Positions 1 to 5,752 of a stretch of 7,584 bases of DNA are shown here, one piece after another (within the stretch, counting starts at the first letter, position 1; every line of letters starts with the position of its first letter). The notes under the pieces were generated by a model. The model was not told the DNA's origin. It saw nothing but the letters and a program-made list of their open reading frames with translations, and did not search any database. Both the position numbers and the translations under genes were made by a program. Source of the DNA: an uncultured Collinsella sp. (GTDB taxonomy: Bacteria; Actinomycetota; Coriobacteriia; Coriobacteriales; Coriobacteriaceae); NCBI GenBank assembly GCA_900754275.1, contig CAAECF010000011.1, positions 1 to 7,584 on the forward strand, written 5' to 3'.

Positions 1-485
1 ATGTCAAGATGACGCAGGTGTATGCCAAAATCATCAACCAGAAAAAGGATGATGCGGTCAATTTAGTAAATAACGACTACCACGACGAGGACGGCATGTC
101 GTTTGTAAAGCTCAAGGTGGGCGCTGGCCATCCGTTTGCCGGGCGCTCGCTCGCCGATATTGGCAGCGCGACGGACATGCTCGTGGTCTTGGTGCTGCGC
201 GACGGGGCACACCCGGTACTGCCCAACGGCGATACCGTCATCGAGGAAGGCGACCTTCTGGTGATGGCAGCCCCAACGTTCGAAGAGCGTGCCGAGGTTA
301 CGCTGCGCGAGGTCACCGTGACGCCCCACGGTCGCCTGGCCGGTCAGCGCCTGCGCGACGTGCCGCAGGGCAAGCACCCGTTTATCGTGGTGATGCTCAA
401 GCGCGACGGCCAAACCATCATCCCCGATGGCAACACCCTAATATACGCCGGCGACGAAGCCGTCATCGCCACGCTAGCTTCCTAG
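1..485 (+). CDS. C-terminal part of a cation/proton antiporter-like transporter with tandem RCK_C domains (5' end outside window)
   Basis: The frame is open to the left edge, so the methionine codon at 9 is probably internal and the membrane part lies upstream. What remains is about 160 residues. After a polar linker (residues 1-28 counted from the codon at 9) come two similar units of about 55-60 residues, roughly 30-86 and 92-157. Each has the RCK_C (TrkA-C) pattern: a 'hP..G..L.D' turn, a hydrophobic strand followed by 'RDG', then 'P.G.T.I..GD...'. Here these read LRDGAHPVLPNGDTVIEEGD and KRDGQTIIPDGNTLIYAGD. RCK_C domains sense ions or nucleotides and regulate transport. Two in tandem after the membrane domain fit the CPA-type K+/H+ antiporters (NhaP2/CvrA-like) of Gram-positive gut bacteria. 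A ClC-type exchanger with a TrkA-C tail is the main alternative. The domain call is firm; the transporter family is inference, since no membrane segment is visible. Confidence 0.72.
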   Translation, partial: VKMTQVYAKIINQKKDDAVNLVNNDYHDEDGMSFVKLKVGAGHPFAGRSLADIGSATDMLVVLVLRDGAHPVLPNGDTVIEEGDLLVMAAPTFEERAEVTLREVTVTPHGRLAGQRLRDVPQGKHPFIVVMLKRDGQTIIPDGNTLIYAGDEAVIATLAS

Positions 486-506
486 CAGCCCGTCCCTCTT
501 CAGCTA

Positions 507-698
507 CTAGCTGTCACCCACAGCAAAGTCGCGGAGGTCGAGGCCTTCGCGTTCGGCTCGGGCTAGGAGCTCTTGGGGCGACTCGTCCTCGATATCCATC
601 ACGTCGAGCATGGCAGCGGGAAAGCCCACGCCAGCCGCGCTCCCCGCGTAGTCGAGCAAGCCCTCGCGCAGCTGGTCTACATCAACTTCAATCTTCAC
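507..698 (-). CDS. Small acidic protein of unknown function, 63 aa, GTG start
   Basis: I do not recognise the function. The frame stays open further upstream to an ATG at 878, but that would run across the divergent promoter region and into the MazG gene. I chose the GTG at 698-696 because a perfect GGAGG lies 7 bases upstream (706-710). The resulting protein starts VKIEVDVDQLREGLLDYAGS and is strongly acidic, with roughly three times as many Asp/Glu as Lys/Arg. It has no signal peptide, membrane segment or cysteine. The middle contains a 'DYAG-A--GFPAAMLDV' stretch, and the end a 'SPQELLARAEREGLDLRDF' segment likely to be helical. This resembles small conserved hypothetical proteins of gut anaerobes as I remember them, but I cannot name a family. 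Its stop lies 21 bases from that of the transporter, so the two converge. It diverges from the MazG gene. A role as a small regulatory or adaptor protein would be a guess. Confidence 0.65.
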   Translation of the reverse strand: MKIEVDVDQLREGLLDYAGSAAGVGFPAAMLDVMDIEDESPQELLARAEREGLDLRDFAVGDS

Positions 699-810
699 GG
701 TGAATCCTCCTACCGGGCAATCGCGGCCGGACAAACCGCACGTCCCAACTGATGTGCAATAAACTCCAGATACGGCCATAATAAAATAATGAACATCAGG
801 GAGGTTACGG
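699..810. promoter_or_regulatory. Divergent AT-rich intergenic region with candidate -10 boxes and the MazG ribosome binding site
   Basis: These 112 bases separate the small minus-strand gene from the MazG module. GC drops sharply at 777-790. On the plus strand CATAAT (777-782) and TAAAAT (782-787) each match TATAAT at five of six positions. I see no good -35 at the right distance for either. The same AT-rich tract could serve the minus-strand gene. AGGGAGG at 798-804 lies 6 bases before the ATG at 811 and 9 before the ATG at 814, and is a convincing ribosome binding site for the MazG-like gene. The promoter assignment is tentative; the ribosome binding site is firm. Confidence 0.4.
706..710 (-). 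promoter_or_regulatory. Ribosome binding site GGAGG that fixes the GTG start of the 63-aa protein
   Basis: On the minus strand this reads GGAGG followed by ATTCACC and then GTG, a 7-base spacing. No comparable site precedes the far-upstream ATG at 878, so this site decides the start. Confidence 0.7.
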
Positions 811-1170
811 ATGATGGACAAGCTCACTGCCATGACAGAACAAGTCAGAGATTTTTGTGATGCGCGCGATTGGCGCAAATATCACACTCCAAAGGAACTT
901 GCCATCGGCATAGCGACAGAGTCCTCCGAACTCCTTCAGCTTTTCCGCTTTATGAGCGACAAGCGCATTGCAGAAATGTTCGATAGCCCTGATCAGCGCC
1001 AAGCCATCGAAGACGAAGTTGCCGACACGCTCCTCTTTCTCCTACGTTTCGCCGATCTAAACGGAATCGACCTCCCAAAGGCGCTCTCGTCCAAACTCAA
1101 ACGCAACGGCGAGCGCTATCCCGTCGACACCAGCTCCAGCGAATACAGAAAGGCGGCCCACCATGAGTAA
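811..1170 (+). CDS. MazG-like nucleotide pyrophosphohydrolase
   Basis: This 119-residue, mostly helical protein has the size of single-domain MazG / RS21-C6-type (all-alpha NTP pyrophosphohydrolase) enzymes. Members hydrolyse (d)NTPs, or in some cases (p)ppGpp-like nucleotides, to a monophosphate and pyrophosphate with Mg2+. The two acidic metal-binding signatures are visible: E37-x-x-E40 in 'IATESSELLQLF' and E69-x-x-D72 in 'EDEVADTLLFLLRFADLNGID'. The late 'K-N-RYP' element of the family is also present, as KLKRNGERYP. Two adjacent ATGs (811, 814) could start it; both are served by the same ribosome binding site at 798-804. Its last 8 bases overlap the start of the GIY-YIG/helicase gene, implying an operon with translational coupling. 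In that company the enzyme probably acts in a nucleic-acid conflict or nucleotide-pool role rather than general housecleaning; that is inference. Its GC is lower than that of the flanking genes. The exact substrate cannot be read from the sequence. Confidence 0.88.
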   Translation: MMDKLTAMTEQVRDFCDARDWRKYHTPKELAIGIATESSELLQLFRFMSDKRIAEMFDSPDQRQAIEDEVADTLLFLLRFADLNGIDLPKALSSKLKRNGERYPVDTSSSEYRKAAHHE

Positions 1171-2905
1171 TGAGTTCGCCCTTCGACAATACACGCTTCC
1201 CCTCCCCCAACCCTTCGAGGCAAGCGAATCGCTGCAGGACTTTGGCACGCCAAAGCCCGGATTCCACCATGACGAGAGTTGGCCCGTTCTCTATATTCTG
1301 ACCAACAGTAAAAACAAAACGGCGTACATCGGTCAAACGACCAATTATCGACGCCGCATGAAGCAACACGCCGCAAACGTGGACAAAGACTTCGACCGGA
1401 CCCTCCTGATTGACAATCCAACCTTCAATCAGTCAGCAACATTTGAGTTTGAGAATCGACTTATCGAGCTGTTCTGCGCTGACGAAAAATACCAGGTAAC
1501 CAACGCCAACAATGGCTATGCCCAGTTCGATTATTTTGAGCGACCTCAGTATCGCCAGAAGTTCAGAGACCTCTGGACAAAGCTTCGCGAAGAGAACTAT
1601 GCGATCCACCCCATCGAAGAGCTCGAGAATACCGACCTGTTCAAATTCTCGCCCTTCAAAACGCTCACGCCCGATCAATACGAAACGATTGAGGCGATTT
1701 ACAGGCGGCTCGAGCAAGAGCATGAAGACATTAAACACGGCGGTCCCAAGAAAGAGCGCGTAACCGTCGTGAACGGCGCGCCGGGAACAGGCAAAACAAT
1801 CCTCGCCATCAGTCTCATGTTCAAAATCAAAAATGAGCCGAACCTTTCCGGTCTGCGGGTCGGCTTCGTGACGCCCATGGAGTCTCTGAGCAAGACGCTC
1901 AAAAAACTCACGCACTTCCTCCCCGGGTTAAAGCCCGGCGATATCCTGAGCCCCAACGACGTCACAAAAAACGATCGGTATGACGTCTTGCTTGTCGACG
2001 AGGCGCACCGACTGGGAAACTACTTATCCGCCGGCGCCGGCATCGGAGCTTTCTACAACACATGTGAACGACTCAGCTTGCCGCGCACGAGCAGCCAGGT
2101 GGATTGGATTTTCAAATGCTGCGACAAGGCGTACCCGTTCTTTGACCCCAAACAGCAAGTCCGCGCATCGGGACTCAACCGAGATGGCCTTGAGCAGCGA
2201 CTCAACCAACTCGAAGAAGCCGGCATCGAGACCGAAGAATTCAACTTGAGTACCCAAATGCGCGTGCGTGGCGGCGATGAGTACCTCGATTTTGTCTACG
2301 ACCTGCTTGATAACAAAGCGTACATGCATGCCGGCATGAAGTTCAAAGCACTCTTTTCATAGGAGCCTTACGATTCGCGAGCCGGGGATCCGGACAGCGA
2401 TATCCCCAGATACCAGTTTGGAATCGTCGACCGATTTGAGGACTTCTGCTCTCTGCAGCAAACCAAGGAAGAAGAAGTTGGTCTATCCCGCATGATGGCA
2501 GGCTTTGCGTGGAAGTGGGAAACGAAGAATAACAAAGATGCGTTCGATATCGTCATCGAGGGCATTCCCAAACGCTGGAACTCAACCCAGAAGGATTGGG
2601 TTAACTCCGCCAACGCCGTCAACGAAGTCGGATGCATTCATACGGTACAAGGCTACGACCTCAACTACGGATTCGTAATTCTGGGTCCCGACATTTACTA
2701 CGATTCGAACAAAGATGCAGTCAACGTTAACAGGGCAAACTTCAAAGATGCCGTTGCCAAGAAAAAGGCAAGCGACGATGATCTGCAAAAGATCATCGTC
2801 AACGCCTACTACGTCCTCATGACGCGCGGCATGTTAGGAACGTATCTCTATGTGTGCGACCCCGCGCTCAAAGAGTACCTGTCACGGTATATCCCGGCGA
2901 TATAG
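1163..2905 (+). pseudogene. GIY-YIG nuclease / Schlafen-group-3 (DUF2075) helicase fusion, interrupted by one in-frame TAG
   Basis: The first part (1163-2362) encodes 399 residues. Residues ~41-120 form a GIY-YIG domain: PVLYIL, AYIGQT, RRR at 63-65, H69, the helix FEFENRLIELF with E97, and N114/N116. A superfamily 1-type motor follows: Walker A GAPGTGKT (205-212), Walker B DVLLVDEAHRL (274-284), a QQ-type motif FFDPKQQVR (326-334) and LSTQMRVRGGDEY (362-374). TAG at 2360-2362 then stops translation. The same frame continues without another stop for 180 codons to TAG 2903-2905. This second part carries motifs typical of the end of this helicase family: GLSRMMAGFAWKW, WNSTQKDWVNSANAVNEVG, HTVQGYDLNYG and LMTRGMLGTYLYVCDP. 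Read through, the protein would be about 580 residues, a sensible full length. The ATG at 2492 has only a poor ribosome binding site (AAGGAAG, 17 bases away), so efficient restart is unlikely. Loss of the late motor motifs should inactivate the helicase. A recent nonsense mutation or a sequencing error is more likely than recoding. Confidence 0.85.
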
Positions 2906-3047
2906 ACCTTGCGACCGCCCTCCCCCATGTAACCATCCTGTAAATCATAGCGGCGCACTCGAGTTTTACCGTGATGCGGTCGCGCCTAGCGCTCCACTGT
3001 GCTAAAGTATCCCGAACGTTCAAACGACTACGAGGGGGAACTAGAAG
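2906..3047 (+). promoter_or_regulatory. Intergenic region with extended -10 promoter and ribosome binding site for serC
   Basis: TGC followed by TAAAGT (3000-3008) resembles an extended -10 box. No convincing -35 lies 17 bases upstream. It would give a leader of about 33 bases. GAGGGGG at 3032-3038 lies 9 bases before the serC ATG. An 8-bp perfect inverted repeat, GCGACCGC (2911-2918) and GCGGTCGC (2976-2983), spans 57 bases upstream of the promoter. A 6-bp repeat, TATATC/GATATA (2888-2904), overlaps the end of the helicase gene. Neither has a T-tract, so I see no clear terminator between the helicase gene and serC. Confidence 0.4.
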
Positions 3048-4172
3048 ATGGCACGTGTGCACAACTTCTCAGCTGGCCCGGCCGCACTGCCCACAAGCGT
3101 GCTCGCCGAGATCGCCGACGAGATGATGGACTACCGCGGTTGCGGCATGTCCGTGCTCGAGATGAGCCATCGATCTAGCATGTACCAGCAGATCATCGAC
3201 GACGCCGAGGCAACCCTACGCCGCCTGCTGAGCATCCCCGACAATTACCGTGTCCTGTTTTTGCAGGGCGGCGCCACGCTGCAGTTTGCGGGCATCCCCA
3301 TGAACCTCATGCGCCGCGGGCGCGCCGGCTACATCGTGACCGGCAACTTTGCCAACAAGGCGTACAAGGAGGCCGCCAAGTACGGCGAGGCCGTGCTGCT
3401 CGCGAGCTCCGAAGACACCAACTTCGACCGCATCCCCGACATGGCCGACATCAACGCGCGTATTGCCGCCGAGGCTGCGGGCGACGGGCTCGACTACGTC
3501 TACATCTGCCAGAACAACACCATCTTTGGCACCATGTACCGCGAGCTGCCTAACTGCGGCGATGTGCCGCTGGTCGCCGATGTTTCGAGCTGCTTTTTGT
3601 CGCAGCCACTCGACGTCGAGCGCTACGGACTCATCTACGCCGGCGCTCAGAAAAACGCCGGCGCCGCTGGCGTGACCGTGGTCATCGTGCGCGACGACCT
3701 GATCGCCGACGGCCCGGCCTTTGCGCAGACGCCGCAGTACATGAACCTTAAGACCCAGGCCGCCAAGGGCTCCATGCTCAACACGCCCAACACCTTTGGC
3801 ATCTACGTGTGCGGCAAGGTGTTCCGTTGGGTTGAGCAGACCGGCGGACTTGCCGCCATGGCCGAGCGCAACTGGGCCAAGGCCAACCTGCTCTACGACC
3901 TGCTCGAGCACAGCGAGCTGTTCCATGGCACCGCGCAGGCCAACAGCCGCTCCATCGCCAACGTCACGTTCCGTACCGGCGACGCCGAACTCGACGCGGC
4001 CTTTGTTGCGGGCGCGGCAGAGCACCAGATCCAAAACGTCAAGGGCCATCGCCTCGTCGGCGGAATGCGCGCCAGCGTGTACAACGCCGTCACCATGGAG
4101 GACGTGCAGGCGCTGGCCACGTACGTGAAGGACTTCGAAGCGCAGCATAGTTTGAGCCCGCGATCTAACTAG
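3048..4172 (+). CDS. serC: Phosphoserine aminotransferase
   Basis: This enzyme converts 3-phosphohydroxypyruvate and glutamate to O-phosphoserine and 2-oxoglutarate, the second step of serine synthesis. It is cytosolic and uses pyridoxal phosphate. The 374-residue length is close to the ~360 usual for the family. It opens with the family signature NFSAGPAALP (residues 6-15), followed by EMSHRS (38-43), whose His-Arg helps bind the substrate phosphate. Later come QGGATLQF (73-80), QNNTIFGTMY (155-164), the cofactor-ring aspartate D178 in VADVSS, and the Schiff-base lysine K202 in AGAQKNAGAAG. The ATG at 3048 is the natural start because the conserved N-terminus follows directly and GAGGGGG lies 9 bases upstream. 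serA follows 69 bases downstream on the same strand, so the two probably share a transcript and supply serine together. Its GC is higher than that of the preceding helicase module, in line with native chromosomal genes. The call is very secure. Confidence 0.97.
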   Translation: MARVHNFSAGPAALPTSVLAEIADEMMDYRGCGMSVLEMSHRSSMYQQIIDDAEATLRRLLSIPDNYRVLFLQGGATLQFAGIPMNLMRRGRAGYIVTGNFANKAYKEAAKYGEAVLLASSEDTNFDRIPDMADINARIAAEAAGDGLDYVYICQNNTIFGTMYRELPNCGDVPLVADVSSCFLSQPLDVERYGLIYAGAQKNAGAAGVTVVIVRDDLIADGPAFAQTPQYMNLKTQAAKGSMLNTPNTFGIYVCGKVFRWVEQTGGLAAMAERNWAKANLLYDLLEHSELFHGTAQANSRSIANVTFRTGDAELDAAFVAGAAEHQIQNVKGHRLVGGMRASVYNAVTMEDVQALATYVKDFEAQHSLSPRSN

Positions 4173-4188
4173 CCCGCAACACGCGGGC
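4172..4188 (+). other. Small GC-rich hairpin just after serC
   Basis: GCCCGC (4172-4177) and GCGGGC (4183-4188) form a perfect 6-bp stem around the loop AACAC, starting at the last base of the serC stop codon. No T-tract follows, so it is not a convincing terminator. It may set the serC 3' end by RNA processing or slow the polymerase between serC and serA. Confidence 0.4.
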
Positions 4189-4209
4189 CGACCAGCCACT
4201 TCAAACCAC

Positions 4210-4235
4210 TTGTTATAAACAAATCCGCTAAGGAG
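4210..4235 (+). promoter_or_regulatory. Possible internal -10 box and ribosome binding site for serA
   Basis: TATAAA at 4214-4219 would be a good -10 box. It sits inside the near-palindrome TTGTT-ATA-AACAA (4210-4222), whose 5-base arms are perfect complements. No -35 of any quality is present at 16-18 bases, so a separate serA promoter is only possible. AGGAG at 4231-4235 lies 6 bases before the ATG at 4242 and is a clear ribosome binding site. Confidence 0.4.
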
Positions 4236-4241
4236 TTTTTC

Positions 4242-5405
4242 ATGCGCAAGATTAAAACCATCGACGACATTACCAAGGACGGCAAAGTCGAATTTGGCGA
4301 GGGCTACGAGTTTGTGGGCACCGCCGAGGAGGCCGACGCCATTCTGATGCGCTCCACCGACCTGCACGGCTACGAGCTGCCCGAGGGCATCCGCGCCATC
4401 GCCCGCTGCGGCGCCGGCGTCAACAACATCCCCGTCGAGGAGTACGCCAAGAAGGGCGTCGTCGTCTTTAACTCCCCCGGCGCCAACAGCAACGCCGTCA
4501 AGGAGCTCGTCCTGGGCATGTTGGTGCTCTCGAGCCGCGGCGTGGTGCAATCGATGAACTGGGTGCGTGACAACGCCGACGACCCCGAGATTCAGGTCGA
4601 TGCCGAAAAGGCCAAGAAGGCCTTTGTGGGCCGCGAGCTCAAGGGCAAGCGCATCGGCGTCATCGGCCTGGGCAACGTGGGCTCCAAGGTCGCCAACGCC
4701 TGTGTCGATCTGGGCATGGACGTCTACGGCTACGACCCGTTCATTTCCGTCGAGCACGCATGGGTGCTGAGTCGCGAGGTGCAGCGCGTGGGCACGCTCG
4801 AGGACCTCTGCCGCGGCTGCGACTACCTCACCGTGCACGTGCCCAGCAAGGCCGATACCATCGGCATGATCAGCACCGAGCAGATCGACCTGCTGGCGCC
4901 CGACGCCGTGCTCATCAACTACGCGCGCGAAACCATCATTGACGAGGACGCCGTCGACGCTGCCCTGCGCGAGGGCAAGCTCAGCTGGTTTAGCTGCGAC
5001 TTTGCCACGCCCAAGACCGTCAAGATGCCCAACACGTTTATCACCACGCATTCGGGCGCCGGCACCGGCGAGGCCGAGGCCAACTGCGCCGACATGGCCA
5101 TCAGCGAGCTCAAGGATTACCTGGAAAACGGCAACATCGCGCACAGCGTCAACTACCCCGCCTGCAGCATGGGCAAGGCGCGCGCCGCAAGCCGCATTGC
5201 CTGCCTGCATGCCAACGTGCCCAACATGATCGGCCAGATCACGGCCATTCTCGCCAAGGACAACGCCAACGTGCAGCGCATGACCAACGAGTCCGCTGGC
5301 GAGAACGCCTACACCATGTTCGACACCGATGAGCACCTGGACGGCAGCACGATCGAGGCACTCAAGCATATTCCGTCGATGTATCGTGTGCGCGTGATTA
5401 AATAG
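4242..5405 (+). CDS. serA: D-3-phosphoglycerate dehydrogenase with C-terminal ACT domain
   Basis: This enzyme oxidises 3-phosphoglycerate to 3-phosphohydroxypyruvate with NAD+, the committed step of serine synthesis, feeding SerC encoded upstream. The 387 residues match the short SerA type of Gram-positive bacteria. In order: substrate-binding half with ILMRSTDLH and ARCGAGVNNIPVE (54-66); Rossmann motif G142-x-G144-x-x-G147 in IGVIGLGNVG; NAD-binding acid D165 in YGYDPF; candidate catalytic R229 in NYARETIID; and catalytic H270 in TTHSGAGT. The last ~70 residues (CLHANVPNMIGQITAILAKDN onward) form an ACT domain, usually the serine feedback site. The usual 'ARG' is ARE here, 'PHxGAS' is THSGAG, and the segment that normally holds the catalytic glutamate reads CDFATPKT without one. 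The overall family is secure, and position beside serC supports serA. The active-site variants are noted separately. AGGAG at 4231-4235 supports the start. Confidence 0.95.
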   Translation: MRKIKTIDDITKDGKVEFGEGYEFVGTAEEADAILMRSTDLHGYELPEGIRAIARCGAGVNNIPVEEYAKKGVVVFNSPGANSNAVKELVLGMLVLSSRGVVQSMNWVRDNADDPEIQVDAEKAKKAFVGRELKGKRIGVIGLGNVGSKVANACVDLGMDVYGYDPFISVEHAWVLSREVQRVGTLEDLCRGCDYLTVHVPSKADTIGMISTEQIDLLAPDAVLINYARETIIDEDAVDAALREGKLSWFSCDFATPKTVKMPNTFITTHSGAGTGEAEANCADMAISELKDYLENGNIAHSVNYPACSMGKARAASRIACLHANVPNMIGQITAILAKDNANVQRMTNESAGENAYTMFDTDEHLDGSTIEALKHIPSMYRVRVIK

Positions 5406-5444
5406 CGCCGGCGCCAATCCTGCCAGACAGACCACGAAGCCCAT

Positions 5445-5479
5445 TCGGCCCCCGTTTTCACGAAACGGGGGCCGATTTT
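5445..5479 (+). terminator. Strong intrinsic terminator after serA
   Basis: Bases 5445-5457 and 5463-5475 are perfect complements over 13 bp, with a GC-rich core of CGGCCCCCG. The loop is TCACG (5458-5462), and the stem is followed by TTTTGTTG. The stem begins 40 bases after the serA stop and should end the serC-serA transcript. On the minus strand the stem is not followed by a T-tract, so it works mainly in the plus direction. Confidence 0.93.
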
Positions 5480-5752
5480 GTTGCTCCGGACGACTTTAAA
5501 ATGATACCCATAACAAGTTTTTTCAGATAATCGATAGTGAGGCTCAAGTCGCTAAGCACACCCGCTTTGATAAACAGCTTTATCAGGGACTTTAGTAGGT
5601 AAAAATCGATCTCTATGTGCCGAATGTAAGTTGACTGTCCATTTTCCGAAACAACTTATTCTAGATAGCATTTTTAAGGCCCCTCCAAGGCGAAATATAA
5701 GTCTTTTTGTGACCAAAACTCTAGTCCGCGCGACCGTTTTCCACCCGCGCGG
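5480..5752. other. AT-rich stretch between convergent genes; no gene supported
   Basis: I see no convincing gene. Base composition is clearly more AT-rich than on both sides. A plus-strand frame beginning with a TTG codon at 5628-5630 runs to 5849, but it has no ribosome binding site and overlaps the 5753-6802 gene antisense. A minus-strand frame (5458-5655, 65 codons) has a protein-like look, including the stretch IEIDFYLLKSLIKLFIKAGV, but lacks any start at its head. A small hairpin, TGATAAA-CAGC-TTTATCA, lies at 5568-5585. The tract may be decayed DNA or a dispersed intergenic repeat. Confidence 0.45.
5715..5752 (-). terminator. Weak candidate terminator of the minus-strand nuclease-fold gene
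   Basis: CCGCGCG (5726-5732) and CGCGCGG (5746-5752) make a perfect 7-bp stem with a 13-base loop, directly after the minus-strand stop codon. On the minus strand only a short TTTT follows (5718-5715), 7 bases past the stem. The position fits a terminator; the weak T-tract makes it tentative. Confidence 0.35.

Noticed and set aside
501..513. A short palindrome, CAGCT-ACT-AGCTG, between the convergent transporter and 63-aa genes, as a bidirectional terminator.
   Set aside because: The stem is only 5 bp and no T-tract is present on either strand.
2363..2905. The downstream helicase half as a separate gene starting at ATG 2492.
   Set aside because: Conserved helicase sequence begins before 2492 (for example YQFGIVDRFEDF and GLSRMM), and the nearest purine-rich site is 17 bases away. 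It is better described as the rest of the interrupted gene.
2888..2983. Inverted repeats TATATC/GATATA and GCGACCGC/GCGGTCGC after the helicase gene as a terminator or attachment site.
   Set aside because: No T-tract follows either, the second has a 57-base loop, and I found no matching direct repeat on the other side of the low-GC module.
3216..5444. A 742-codon open frame on the minus strand, antisense to serC and serA.
   Set aside because: It is a by-product of codon bias in the two GC-rich real genes. The protein is repetitive in G/A/V/H/D with no family features, it starts in the serA terminator and has no ribosome binding site.
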